From: Clostridia bacterium
GTDB taxonomy: Bacteria; Bacillota; DTU025
Direction: 5' to 3'
NCBI GenBank assembly: GCA_034926675.1
Contig: JAYFQW010000026.1
Coordinates: 24,735-88,734, forward strand
DNA: 64,000 nt
Shown here: piece after piece, positions 27,501 to 35,680 of the stretch
How positions within the stretch are numbered: position 1 is the stretch's first letter
Layout: every line of letters begins with the position of its first letter
Position numbers and translations under genes: made by a program
Notes under the pieces: generated by a model
The model's input: the letters and a program-made list of their open reading frames with translations, nothing else
Databases searched by the model: none
Told to the model about the DNA's origin: nothing

Positions 27501-28833
27501 CCCCGGCTTCCTTTCTCCACAGGACGAAGTCGCGCGGGGGCCGGGGATCCTGTTCGAATTCAGAGATGGACACGGCGGATGGCACATAGTGCGCGTCCGC
27601 GGCGTCTGTCCTCATGGTCTCAAGAGCCTTCTTGATGCTGCCCTCTGCCTCCGCCGCTTCAGCCTCGCAATGACGTGTCTTTTCCTCGAGATCCGATTCC
27701 GTCCGCCGTTTGCTCGACAGCTGACTCTCCTTGTGAGACCTGGCCCGCCAAACGTCGGCGTGCTGCGCCTCCAGGCCTTGCTTCTCCTGTTCGGCCTTGA
27801 AGACGTCGTGTTCCTTGAGTCGGGCCTCTTCCTCTTGAAGAACCTCTCTCTCTCGGTTCAGCGCTTCGAGTTCTCGCTCGCATGCGGCTTTTTCGGCTCG
27901 GCGCTCCACGAGTGTGGCCTCGAGCTCCCTGCCCAGGTCTTCGAGGCGGTCCCGGCGATTGACGGAGCTTCGGAACCCTTCGGCCTTCTCCGCAAGCACG
28001 AACTGGTTATACAGGTCATATTGCTTGCATAGCCGCGATAGAGAGGTCTGGTCGCGCGTTATCTGGTCGAGCTGCTGTTTGATCTGGTCCATGTTCTCGA
28101 TGGTGTCTGAAAGCGGCCTGAGCTCATCGTCGGAAAGGGCGGGAAGCGACGCGGTCAGGATCTCGTATATCACTGTGGGCTTGAAGTCCTTCGACAGCTT
28201 GGGCGTGCGAAGCTGGATGAGAAGTTGGATGAGCTCATCATATACTGCAAGGGACTCGAACCCGAAGATGTACCTGTTGACAAGCTCCATGTAGTCTCTC
28301 TGGGTGCGCACCACCCGGCCGCCCGCTCCGAGCTCATCCTCGAGCTGACGCCGGGTCAACGGGATCTTCTGCTCCTCGCCTTCTTCGGCGCTGAACTCGG
28401 TCTTGTAGAGCAGAAGGTCGTGGCCGATGCGCCGATTGTCGTGGATCACGAAACCCCAGAAATCCATCTCGGCTCCGCGCCTTGCCCTGAGCCCGATGCC
28501 TGTCGTCATGAACTGAGGCTTGTCTGCGCGTTTGTACTCCAGGTAGAGGTATCCGGTGCGCTCCTCTCGATCCACTACGTCCTTTTCACCCAGAAGGTAG
28601 TCCTCCATCCTCCGCGCCCGGGAACCGAACGGGTCCAGCCGGTCTGCGCCCTTCCTCCCATCGAGCAGCACCGGGATGAGGCTCTGCATCGTTACGGACT
28701 TCCCGGAGCCGTTTGCCCCCCGTAGCAGCAGTTTTCCATTGGAGAACGCGAACTCCTCGTCATCGTAGTACCAGAAGTTCAGGATCCCCGCTCGATGGAT
28801 CTGCCATCTATCATCGGATCTGCGTCCGTGCAA
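24517..28833 (-). CDS. jetC: Wadjet JetC, SMC-like ATPase (TIGR02680 type)
   Basis: A 1438-aa SMC/MukB-like ATPase. Walker A is GANGSGKS (residues 39-46), the ABC signature FSGGEKA is near residue 1299, and Walker B YIISLDEAF is near 1328-1336. The centre is long charged coiled coil (about 260-500 and 730-1000) around a middle domain. In Wadjet this subunit dimerises and extrudes DNA loops to sense small circular DNA. The TTG start is supported by GAAGGAG about 10 nt upstream, right after the jetB stop. All ATPase motifs are intact, so the system looks functional. Confidence 0.93.
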   Translation of the reverse strand: MHGRRSDDRWQIHRAGILNFWYYDDEEFAFSNGKLLLRGANGSGKSVTMQSLIPVLLDGRKGADRLDPFGSRARRMEDYLLGEKDVVDREERTGYLYLEYKRADKPQFMTTGIGLRARRGAEMDFWGFVIHDNRRIGHDLLLYKTEFSAEEGEEQKIPLTRRQLEDELGAGGRVVRTQRDYMELVNRYIFGFESLAVYDELIQLLIQLRTPKLSKDFKPTVIYEILTASLPALSDDELRPLSDTIENMDQIKQQLDQITRDQTSLSRLCKQYDLYNQFVLAEKAEGFRSSVNRRDRLEDLGRELEATLVERRAEKAACERELEALNREREVLQEEEARLKEHDVFKAEQEKQGLEAQHADVWRARSHKESQLSSKRRTESDLEEKTRHCEAEAAEAEGSIKKALETMRTDAADAHYVPSAVSISEFEQDPRPPRDFVLWRKEAGDHLRKLEAVKNVIQEHARKQEKHQEAQFTLGEAQKELDLARNEEHKLGRGFEEAKDALIEAVHDWRKGCGELELANEEIQEISRRLSQLYELYRYAKARAPEEEAYSRRLRALQAEILEVQHAMGVKKQEIDAKEGELSEWRARKEPEPLRRPETVAARRRLAESGIPHLPFFAAVEFRDELPDDMRDRVESAITEMGLLDAIIVPQSFDITGLDSDRIIRPKPQILASTLADFLRPAAIPGSGISERDIADALASILVTNSASDAALESAPAALAEGGAYRIGIIAGSAPKTGRATFIGREARRRFREQTIVRLEAELASIREERLKLESGLQILQARQRQLAADHAAFPADADTLAAFERLGGAKLQVQAHEREVERCNGKVKQTYSSLEEVRGRLRAAAEGLRLERTEDAYDWAIESMKDYMLHLHEVELGHKGLVHNLSLYSEYKERFKSVTADSAELVREISSFGADLDRISLQLEQVRARLAELGVDEIRARVEQVVDRLRAIPDQSQELASRSGSAATAIESVERDIANQARNLSSARLAADAWRRVFLDDERLDLVRLDDSSQRQGHEGQAAETDDAAFADGEAPALDRAKVIRRRLGRLIAKSNLDREVVTGRLNKAFYEEIGNLVEYRPAIEPVLEVELPAPAEDGDAEDAEWEQLKQKSRRLQVLMEYGGKRVSPYFVLNQLDQDIELQQRLLSEKDRELYEEIIMHSVGRIIRERITRAEQWVKRMRELMAERDTSSGLTFDLRLRPRTAQSEDEMDTKDLVDLLRANPSLLKEEDVTMVVRHFRYRIDRAKELLAEGRQGETLHGVIKEVLDYRQWFSFTLYYTRQGERERELTNNAFYKFSGGEKAMAMYIPLLSAAFSRYSEAREDAPYIISLDEAFAGVDENNIRDMFDLLEKLGFDYIMNSASLWGDYDTVSSLSICELVRPRNASFVTCVHYRWDGHARQLLGSVRESEVLEEAAEDALRDARAARDMVAVTAAGK

Positions 28834-28836
28834 TCC

Positions 28837-30042
28837 TCACCACTCCTTCGCGGCCCGATCGGCGGCTGTGAGCTTTTCTTCGAATTCGGCTGGATACTCC
28901 CCAGTCACCCGCCCGAGCGCGGGCATGAGCAGGATCATCCCGGATTCTGGATCCTTGCGCGCGAACCTCCACTCGATCAGGAACGCTTCAAGCTCCCGGG
29001 CTACTTCCGAGAGTTTCGCCTCCCGATGCTGAACGCCCCAGCCAGGTCCGTATCTAGACTTGCAGACCATTACGAGCCGCTCGAAATCTACCGGGGTGAG
29101 CCTGATAGTCTCCTCTGGCTGCCTCTGGAGTTCGCCTGCGGAGAGCGCCTCGCGCACAACCGTCGCCAGCTGCAGAGAAATGTCGGAAATGCCCTTGGTG
29201 TCGGGATACGCGGTGTATCTAATCTTTCGCTCTGAAAGGACCAGCATCGCGCAGGTTCGGTATAGCTCGAGCCTGAAATCGGTGTGAGCCTCGATATCTT
29301 CCCGGATGCGGTTCCGGTAGTTGCGGAGATACAGGATGTCCGGGTCCTGGCTCCCGTGTCCGTACATCACAGGGCATAGAAAAAGCTCCCGGTAGATCCG
29401 GCGCCGCCGAGAAGCGGTGCTCTCCCGGTCGCCTTCCGTCTCGCCCCAGGCTGCCGCGAGGAGTTCGCGCATGGTCCTGAACTCCGATAGGTCCTTCGGG
29501 TAGGGTCGCATGAAGTATCTGGACACGACAGTCACATCGTAGAGGACCTCAGTATCGGCAGAGAAGCTGAACCGCTCCACGTCTCCCTCGACCGGCTGGA
29601 TGATGCCTGTTTCCTGGGCGAACGTGAGCACCCTAACCAGGGACTTCCTGTGCTCGTAGTTGACCCAGTCAAGACCTATCTCAGTAGGGCACGTCGCCCT
29701 GAGATCCTCGCATACCTCGCTCAGAAGGAACTGCTCCTCGACCGCTCTCCGGTCCAGATAGGCGAGAAGGCAGGCGAAAATGGCATAGTCCCTGGGATGC
29801 TTGAAGTCCAGGATGCCCATGGAGGCCTCGGGCTCGGCCGGGATCTTCTCGAGCCTGGCGAAGTATCGGTGCACGACGAGCCTAAAGCCGAGCTTGTCGA
29901 GGGCGTAGGCCGCGAGGGCCGTTTCACGATCTCGGACCATCCGGTACTTCTCAGGCTCTCTGTCTCTCAAGATCCACCATTGCTCCATGAGGTCTGTCAT
30001 AGCTTCTTTGGCAATATCATCGAAAGAGTCGTCAGGCGCCAT
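28837..30042 (-). CDS. jetB: Wadjet JetB, kite-like subunit (DUF2398/TIGR02678)
   Basis: The 401-aa protein corresponds to the DUF2398 member of the TIGR02677-02680 cassette: MEQWWILRDREPEKYRMVRD, a region rich in winged-helix-like segments, and LDFKHPRDYAIFACLLAYLD. In the complex it is the kite subunit that bridges JetA and JetC. The frame is open from 30117, but ATG 30042 has GGAGGTAAG directly upstream and overlaps jetA by 11 nt, arguing for translational coupling. No catalytic motif is expected. Confidence 0.85.
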   Translation of the reverse strand: MAPDDSFDDIAKEAMTDLMEQWWILRDREPEKYRMVRDRETALAAYALDKLGFRLVVHRYFARLEKIPAEPEASMGILDFKHPRDYAIFACLLAYLDRRAVEEQFLLSEVCEDLRATCPTEIGLDWVNYEHRKSLVRVLTFAQETGIIQPVEGDVERFSFSADTEVLYDVTVVSRYFMRPYPKDLSEFRTMRELLAAAWGETEGDRESTASRRRRIYRELFLCPVMYGHGSQDPDILYLRNYRNRIREDIEAHTDFRLELYRTCAMLVLSERKIRYTAYPDTKGISDISLQLATVVREALSAGELQRQPEETIRLTPVDFERLVMVCKSRYGPGWGVQHREAKLSEVARELEAFLIEWRFARKDPESGMILLMPALGRVTGEYPAEFEEKLTAADRAAKEW

Positions 30043-31561
30043 TCTTACCTCCAGGTCCAGAGGACGCCACCAGGAATTCGTAATTGGGCATCTCCAAGAT
30101 CCCATCGTCGGATTCAAGGCATATCCTCGTGTTATCCACCAGCCTCAGCTCTACCCTGCGGCCGGTCTCTGTCTTCGCACACAGATCCGAGCTGAGCATG
30201 CACCTATCGATCCAGGCCAGGAGGACCCTTCGTATATTCGGGTCCACTCGGCCTAACTCTGCCAGAGCGATCCTGCCGCCAGCGATCATCTCTTCAATCA
30301 GACGCCGCTCTGTGGCCCTATCGCGAAGATGCGCTTCAAGCATCTCCTGCTTTTCGCGTTCCTGGCTCACGATCGCGCTCGGCTTTGTCCGTTCGTGATA
30401 ATGCCTGGTCCTGGGCTTTATCGCAACAACAGACGGGGGCAGGTCCCATATCTCTGCATACATGTCCTCCGAGGCCGGGAAGTCCGAGACGAAGCGCCGG
30501 GTATTTGGAACCCCGAAGACGCAGGCTGAAAGCTTGTGCGCCTCTTCTATACTGTCGAGCCCTGCAAACCAGCGAGCCAGATACAGATAATCGTTGTACC
30601 GACTGCGGATGCTCTGGCTCCTTTCGCCCAGCCTCTGAGCGAACCTGGTTATCCTGCGGATTGTCTCATTGGTCTCGTTCTGAAGGTAAGACAGGTCGCT
30701 TTCACGGCCCCCGGCGCCCAGAAACCAATCCTTCAGCCCTTGCCACTTCCCGAGCAGAGTGGCCTCCAGATCGGATTTGGATGGGCGCGCGTCCAGCCTC
30801 GGGATGCTGAGCTGATGGTCGGCGACCTGGCTCGCAAGACGCTTGACGACGTCATCCGGCGTGCTGCGGAGCACTGCATCTATCTTGGCGGAGGTCCGCT
30901 GCAAGGAGGACATGAAGTCGCGGAGATACTCAGTGAGCGCATCCTTGTAGACGAGGAACGCCTCGGTCTTCATGAGCCCCTCTACCTTCTCGCTCTTCAG
31001 ATGCGCGAGATAGTCGGTGGCGTTCTGGGTCAGCCTTTGGAAATGCCCGAAGGTCTCGTCCCAGATCTGGCTGACCTCCTCGCTAGATCGCGTGTTGCTC
31101 GGATCCCGCTCGGGCCCAACGAGCATTTCGAGAGATTCCAGCATCCGCTGGACGAGGGTTCTTTCGAGTGATCCCCCGAAGGATTCACCCATCTGTTCGA
31201 GACTGCGCACCATCCTCTCGATCTCGACGGTGTAGGGCGCGCATTGATACCTGAACCTTTTCTTCCTGAACTGCTCGATGCTGGCGACCCTGCCCGTCTC
31301 CTGACGGGGTATCAGGTTCTTCCACTCCACGAGCTGATCGAGGTCTCGCACGAGCAGGTCTTCAGTATAGCCCTGGAAATGCGGGCTCTCTCTCAGATTG
31401 TCCAGCACCTCATCAGGAAGGAGGTAGTACCTGAGCCGTTCATGTTGGATGTAGAAGTAACGGAGAATGGCGCGGTAGCGCCAGGCATTCTCGGTAGTCA
31501 GGTAAGTGACCTCAGTGATCGGTTTCAGTAATCTATCGTCCATGAGCATCCGTCCATCCAT
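30032..31561 (-). CDS. jetA: Wadjet JetA, kleisin-like subunit (DUF2397/TIGR02677)
   Basis: First gene of the operon, 509 aa. The N-terminus VTYLTTENAWRYRAILRYFY, followed by QHERLRYYLLPDEVL and VEWKNLIPRQETGRVAS, is the DUF2397 winged-helix region. The rest is largely helical, as for a kleisin that joins the SMC heads. ATG codons at 31561, 31549 and 31543 are all possible; none has a strong ribosome site, so the start is uncertain by up to 6 codons. With jetB, jetC and jetD in canonical order this defines a complete Wadjet system; I believe it is the class using DUF2397-2399 proteins, but I do not assign a type number. Confidence 0.88.
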   Translation of the reverse strand: MDGRMLMDDRLLKPITEVTYLTTENAWRYRAILRYFYIQHERLRYYLLPDEVLDNLRESPHFQGYTEDLLVRDLDQLVEWKNLIPRQETGRVASIEQFRKKRFRYQCAPYTVEIERMVRSLEQMGESFGGSLERTLVQRMLESLEMLVGPERDPSNTRSSEEVSQIWDETFGHFQRLTQNATDYLAHLKSEKVEGLMKTEAFLVYKDALTEYLRDFMSSLQRTSAKIDAVLRSTPDDVVKRLASQVADHQLSIPRLDARPSKSDLEATLLGKWQGLKDWFLGAGGRESDLSYLQNETNETIRRITRFAQRLGERSQSIRSRYNDYLYLARWFAGLDSIEEAHKLSACVFGVPNTRRFVSDFPASEDMYAEIWDLPPSVVAIKPRTRHYHERTKPSAIVSQEREKQEMLEAHLRDRATERRLIEEMIAGGRIALAELGRVDPNIRRVLLAWIDRCMLSSDLCAKTETGRRVELRLVDNTRICLESDDGILEMPNYEFLVASSGPGGKNGA

Positions 31562-31821
31562 ACATTCAGTGCCCGGGCGCGGCAGTGGCAGGGGGGCGCG
31601 GCTGGGGTCGTGACGACCGGCCCTGCGGCGCGGCGAGTTTCGCGCCGATTCTGCACCAGTCAGGCACTCATTAATTCTTCGTCAGCGGATTGTGACTTCC
31701 TTCAGGTAATGTGCGAGGATACGGCCAACATGGCGCGATACTGGGAGCGGAGCCCGGGGTTGCAGCGACTCTTTGTATTGTGTCCGAGTGGGGAGGGAGC
31801 ATGTGGACAGCTCTCAGGGCG

Positions 31822-31886
31822 GGAATGATGCTCTCGAAGTCCTGCTTGAGGATGTATCCTTTCGCCCCTAGGCGGAGCGCCTTGCT
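31822..31886 (-). pseudogene. fragment of a response-regulator gene
   Basis: About 65 bp here closely match 48253-48317, inside the intact NarL-type response regulator gene, in the same orientation (shared GATGATGCTCTCGAAGTC). The minus-strand translation is part of the receiver domain (RLGAKGYILKQDFESII-like). It is a small leftover of a second copy. The region 31562-32124 otherwise shows no gene; the 12-aa segment VKVFREELLDSL and stop at 31924-31962 recalls the end of the lyase gene at 18.4 kb. Confidence 0.6.
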
Positions 31887-31947
31887 GCACGTGCACTTAG
31901 CTCAGAGCCATCTCTAACCTGGTGAAGGTCTTCCGCGAGGAACTCTT

Positions 31948-31966
31948 GGACAGTCTGTAATGCGTG
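31948..31966 (+). repeat. 19-bp exact match to the 3' end of the lyase gene
   Basis: GGACAGTCTGTAATGCGTG occurs here and at 18467-18485, where it spans the stop codon of the lyase gene. The upstream translation in the same frame (VFREELLDSL) also resembles the lyase end (AFRADFGDSL). This suggests that a second, now lost, lyase copy once ended here. Confidence 0.5.
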
Positions 31967-32124
31967 GTGTCTGCACAAGGTGCTGCGAGGAAGGTAGGCT
32001 AGACGGCGCGCCGCGTGCAGGATAAGATGCAGATGGTGACTGAACGACGTGAGCTGCGCCATCCATCGTTTGGAGGCGCCAGAGCGTGGGCTTTCGGATG
32101 CCGCGTGCACGAGAGAGAGGAAAG

Positions 32125-32646
32125 ATGCTAGACATTGCTCTTCAGCAGTTTCTAGCTACTCTCCCCGCGACTGATGTGGAGCGAGTGATCCAGTTTGGAT
32201 CCCATGCCCGCGGCTCGCTACGATCCAGCAGTGATGATGATGCCCTTCGTTGGTTACGACAAGCCGAGCATGATCTCGACGATGCGCATTTCGTCATAAC
32301 AGGGAATCGACATGGACTCGCTTGTTTCCTAAGCCAGCAATCGGCGGAGAAGGGGGTCAAGGCGTTCCTATTCGCTTGTGGAGCGGAAGCAGTGTGGGGC
32401 CATTCTGTAGCTGAACTCTGTAGAGACGCTGCGGAGCTCGACGGGACGTTTGAACCCATAATCCCCCTCGGCGCCAGTCTCGACAAATACTACATTCCTA
32501 CTCGTTGCCCCGATAGTCTACCAGGAGGCATTCCAGCAGAGGCCTTCGATATCTGGGATGCAGAGAAGGCAGTCAAGACAACTCAGACCATCCTCTCACA
32601 CGTTCGAAAGCGGATGCGGGATTTGCAGCCGAACGAGCGCGAATAG
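32125..32646 (+). CDS. in-frame fusion of a truncated MNT to a HEPN domain
   Basis: Residues 1-38 start like an MNT nucleotidyltransferase (VERVIQFGSHARGSLRSSSD), which carries the GSxxxG-x-SD catalytic start. They pass straight into a HEPN domain (ALRWLRQAEHDLDDAHFVIT, then FLSQQSAEKGVKAFLFACG and WGHSVAEL). In two-gene modules MNT AMPylates and silences the HEPN RNase toxin. Here most of MNT is missing and both are one 173-aa chain. ATG 32125 follows GAGAGGAAAG. It may be a deletion product or a self-contained regulated toxin; the HEPN RxxxxH motif is not obvious. Confidence 0.65.
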   Translation: MLDIALQQFLATLPATDVERVIQFGSHARGSLRSSSDDDALRWLRQAEHDLDDAHFVITGNRHGLACFLSQQSAEKGVKAFLFACGAEAVWGHSVAELCRDAAELDGTFEPIIPLGASLDKYYIPTRCPDSLPGGIPAEAFDIWDAEKAVKTTQTILSHVRKRMRDLQPNERE

Positions 32647-32648
32647 GA

Positions 32649-32852
32649 TTACCGCCTCCCAATAGGCATCTGTACCGGCGGCGCCCCCACCACGAGTCCA
32701 CCGTTGGTGCTCGCTTGAGCTTTCGCCGGACCGATGCCAGCAGAACCCGATGCCGAGCCACTGATGTCTGACACCGAGCCATCGGCATCGAATGTGACCT
32801 GCGCCCCGAACTTGGCTCCCAGCTTTACGGGGCCTACTCCTACCTTCGGCAC
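32649..32852 (-). CDS. small Gly/Ala-rich protein or fragment
   Basis: A 67-aa minus-strand frame starting at GTG: VPKVGVGPVKLGAKFGAQVT, then FDADGSVSDISGSASGSAGI. The alternating Gly/Ser/Val pattern looks like beta repeats from the end of a larger secreted or toxin protein. No ribosome site or recognised domain is seen. Around 33017-33330 further minus-strand pieces (for example LYVPQFGTWGSIETIAGSVS) could belong to the same lost gene. Confidence 0.3.
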   Translation of the reverse strand: MPKVGVGPVKLGAKFGAQVTFDADGSVSDISGSASGSAGIGPAKAQASTNGGLVVGAPPVQMPIGRR

Positions 32853-33485
32853 GTTCGCATCTTATAGCAGCGCCGGCGCGATGCCTGTACCGCCGCAGTT
32901 GCCGCACTCGTGATGGGAAATGGGGAGCGAGGCCAACATGTCGGTAGTGTCGGCCGCGATCTTCCTACCCTGCGTCTCTGAGGTCGCAGCCTGCGCTCGC
33001 TGTATGTGCCGCTGCATCATGGAGGCATATCTATCATGTCGGTATCCAGATCGAGATGTTCCGCAGCACGATCCATGGCCTGAATCGCTGTCTTCCAGAA
33101 GTGATCCCCTATCAGCTTCAAATGCAACTGCTGTTTGTCAAACACGTGACAGCTCCGATACCGAACCAGCGATCGTCTCGATGCTGCCCCAAGTGCCGAA
33201 CTGCGGCACATATAGACGGGCTTGGCCCCATGGGGGCGCCAGAGGAACGACCGGAATAAGCGAAGCCAGCGAGTCGCTGTCGTCCCACTCCGGCGGAAGC
33301 GGCGGCGCCTTGTCGGACTCGCCGAGATCAGTTCGTCAGTCGACGGCGAAGCGCCGAGGTCGAGCTGGGCCACGGAAGCAGGCAAGAAGGGCGCACTTGT
33401 TGAAGTGGCCAGCGTCAAGCTGAGCCGAATTGCGGCCGCACGATATCATGCTAATCAACCCTGCATAGGCAAGTTGGGGGTCACT

Positions 33486-33585
33486 GGCAATGCGGGGCTC
33501 GATTCAGATGATGATAGCCGACAGGAGATGATCCGCCTGTGGCGGTCGTTAGCGCGATTTCCCGTGCCACCAGGATGTCGACGAA
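33486..33585 (+). pseudogene. MNT nucleotidyltransferase relic
   Basis: This 100-bp stretch matches the intact MNT gene at 47 kb: TGCGGGGCTCGATTCAGATG, then CAGGAGATGATCCGCCTGTG and CGATTTCCCGTGCCA. The segment encoding the second half of the catalytic SDVD motif is deleted. It is non-functional. Confidence 0.7.
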
Positions 33586-33782
33586 AGCATGATCTGATCC
33601 GTTTGGCTGACGGGACCGGCATCCTGAACGAGCGGGAGGGAATCAGTGGTTATGCCTCTGAGAACCCGTGAATATCCGGCTGCCTATACCGACGAAGAGA
33701 GAGCATTCCTCGACCCTTACATGTCGTCGGCTGTTCACCGCGCATACCTGGATATCAACGAGAGAAGACCGAAGGGAAGGCT

Positions 33783-34121
33783 TTGCAGTGCGGGCCGCCT
33801 GAGGAGCATTTTGAGCTGCTGCGGGGAAGCGATTACGTGGTGTTGGCGCTGGCCGACGACGGTCTGAATGCCGACGTCGACCGGGTGGTAGGTTTCATCA
33901 CCGCCGTCAGCGATGGGGTTCTGGCTGCCTACATCCCATTGCTTGAGGTGCTTCCCGACTACCGTGGGCAGGGCATAGGGACTGAGCTGGTTAGGCGCCT
34001 TCTCCACAAGGTGAGGAACCTCTACATGGTGGACGTAATGTGCGATCCGGATGTGCAGCCGTTCTACGCGCGTTTGGGAATGCAGCCATCGGCGGGGATG
34101 ATAATAAGGAGAATGGGCTAG
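33783..34121 (+). CDS. GNAT family N-acetyltransferase
   Basis: The 112-aa protein shows the acetyl-CoA loop YRGQGIGTELVRRLL after the strand AAYIPLLEVLP, and a C-terminal DPDVQPFYARLGMQPSAGMI. The N-terminus begins near strand 1 (GSDYVVLALADDG), slightly short of the usual 135-145 aa. TTG 33783 follows AGGGAAGG; an upstream frame (EYPAAYTDEERAFL from 33661) may be an unrelated or frameshifted leader. Substrate unknown. It is an apparently intact gene in an otherwise decayed stretch. Confidence 0.75.
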   Translation: MQCGPPEEHFELLRGSDYVVLALADDGLNADVDRVVGFITAVSDGVLAAYIPLLEVLPDYRGQGIGTELVRRLLHKVRNLYMVDVMCDPDVQPFYARLGMQPSAGMIIRRMG

Positions 34122-34142
34122 CCCATTCGACCTTGCAGTCAT

Positions 34143-34480
34143 CAATCACCTTGCACTGCCTCACGCACCGTTTCGGCGTACATCGCGACCCAGCTTCCAA
34201 CGAACGAGCTGGCACAACGCCCCCACGTCTTTGTCTTCGTAGAACTTTTCGACATGGTATAGCGCCTTCCGACCCGAGAGGATGCAGATTGCCAGGGCTT
34301 CAATCGCCTTTCCAGGCGAGACTCGGCATCTCGTCCGATCCTATTCGCAGCATCTATCAATGATGTCTGCTAGGCCAATCTCCTCCGCCATGGCGGCGAT
34401 CAGAGAAGTTGCGCCTGCGGCAACCGGCCTCACCGCGCCAAGAGCCTCCAAGATAGTCTCCATATGCAACAGCGTGCACC
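34143..34480 (-). mobile_element. IS1634/IS4-like transposase relic, N-terminal part
   Basis: The minus-strand translation gives IGLADIIDRCCE, a stop, then VSPGKAIEALAICILSGRKA and LYHVEKFYEDKDVGAL. This is the N-terminal DUF4277-like region of IS1634-type transposases. An in-frame stop and the loss of everything after residue 110 show decay. Confidence 0.65.
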
Positions 34481-34526
34481 TCCGGGATCCACATTACCCG
34501 GAGCGAACAAACAAGTCTTTAGCTGG

Positions 34527-34760
34527 TCACCCCCAAAATGCCTGCTTGCCATATGTTACATGCGGAACGTGAGATGCAGACCGACGGCGATAGTGCGATA
34601 CTCCGAGGGTCCGGAGCATCTTGTCCGGGAACGACTTTGATTCGGAAAGCAGCCGATTGCCATCGGGAAGCTGAACAAAGATGACAGCATCAAACGAATC
34701 CAGGATCATCCGTGCTGTAGGCCGTTTTGTTGTCCTTTTGCCCGGGAGCGGCAACTCCTC
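34527..34760 (-). mobile_element. IS transposase relic, C-terminal part
   Basis: The minus-strand frame reads FVQLPDGNRLLSESKSFPDK, then MLRTLGVSHYRRR. The same block occurs at 44348-44410 (plus) and 58845-58935 (minus). It is the C-terminal end of an IS1634/IS4-like transposase; the catalytic DDE core is missing here. Confidence 0.65.
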
Positions 34761-34789
34761 ATCAGTGGCTTCAGCATAACGCCTTGCTC

Positions 34790-34862
34790 GTCGCTGGAAC
34801 GATACTGTCGATGAAACCAGCATTGAGACGCCCGCAATGTCGATGAAACCAGCATTGAGATC
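34790..34862 (-). repeat. two 32-bp repeat units (relic, inverted copy)
   Basis: Read on the minus strand there are two nearly identical units with core CAATGCTGGTTTCATCGACA, matching the array at 19813-19910. Together with the adjacent relic this makes an inverted duplicate of the 19.4-19.9 kb segment. Confidence 0.7.
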
Positions 34863-34904
34863 CTCCAAACGCGCGTTCCGGCGAAATTGGCGACACTGCG
34901 CGCG

Positions 34905-35290
34905 AAAGGGCGGGATCATGGCATAATGTGGCGCGGCTGGCTTGCAGCTAGACGTGTTTTCGGAAATCGCCCGCGCGCGTCATGGAATCTGCGCGAACCT
35001 CGACCGCGGGAGTCGGACCATCAATGTCGACCAATTGGACACTGACCCCGTGGTCAATGTCCAATTGAGTGGCATTGAGCGCGCGACAATGCCGGTTTGG
35101 CCGACATTAACAGCCTGCGGGACCGGAATCTTGAGAACCACGGAGCCGCATCAGCGGCTGTAGACGGCGCGCGAGACGTTGCCTTCCGCGATGCCAAGGC
35201 AATGCCCCAGGTACAGACTATCTAGCGAGCTCAGGGCTGCAGCGAAAACCGAGCGATTGAACGCCCAAGGGTGCTGAACATGGGACGTGA
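34905..35290 (+). mobile_element. IS-derived relic, partner of the 19.4-19.8 kb copy
   Basis: The order of shared words is the same as in the inverted copy: GGCATAATGTGGCGCGGCTG (34922-34941), GACACTGACCCC (35039), CAATTGAGTGGCATT (35062), GACAATGCCGGTTTGG (35085), GACCGGAATCTTGAGA (35120) and GCCCAAGGGTGCTGAA (35262). No long frame remains. 35290-35480 shows no gene. Confidence 0.65.
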
Positions 35291-35484
35291 TGGCCGAAGC
35301 TGTACTTATGCTGCATTACGACGGCCGACGGAGTGAGATCCGATATCATGCGACTTGTCATCAGCCGCTGATTTGCGTTTAGCTTGCGCTCAACTTGCGT
35401 TCAGTTTGCACCAATCGCTAAGCAGGCCGAAGAGCACGGAGGGTCGGCTTTCGCTATTGGACTGGGCTCATCAGGCGCACTTGC

Positions 35485-35680
35485 CTAGGGCTTCTCGGTA
35501 GTGTCTGGACTTGCGGGCTCTGTCGCCTCAGGTATCTGTGGAGCCTCAGGTATCTTGTAACCCCAGCGCGTGATGATGTCGGCGTCCAGCCTCGGAAGAT
35601 CGGGGTTGCTTACGCCCTTGCTGAACATCTCCTCCACGTCTACCAGTACCGTATCGTTCAGCTGAATCAGACTCGCGGTT
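35485..35680 (-). pseudogene. out-of-frame C-terminal extension of the serine hydrolase gene
   Basis: Directly after the stop of the serine hydrolase gene another frame continues with protein-like sequence: LIQLNDTVLVDVEEMFSKGV, then PDLPRLDADIITRWGYKIPE and a Pro/Glu/Thr-rich tail to a stop at 35485. A single frameshift near 35670 would join both parts. This may be a real mutation or a sequencing error. Confidence 0.5.

Noticed and set aside
24552..28725. Long plus-strand frames opposite jetC, such as 27313-28032 and 25507-26127
   Set aside because: They are shadows of the GC-rich coiled-coil gene on the other strand; no ribosome sites or domains, and jetC motifs are intact.
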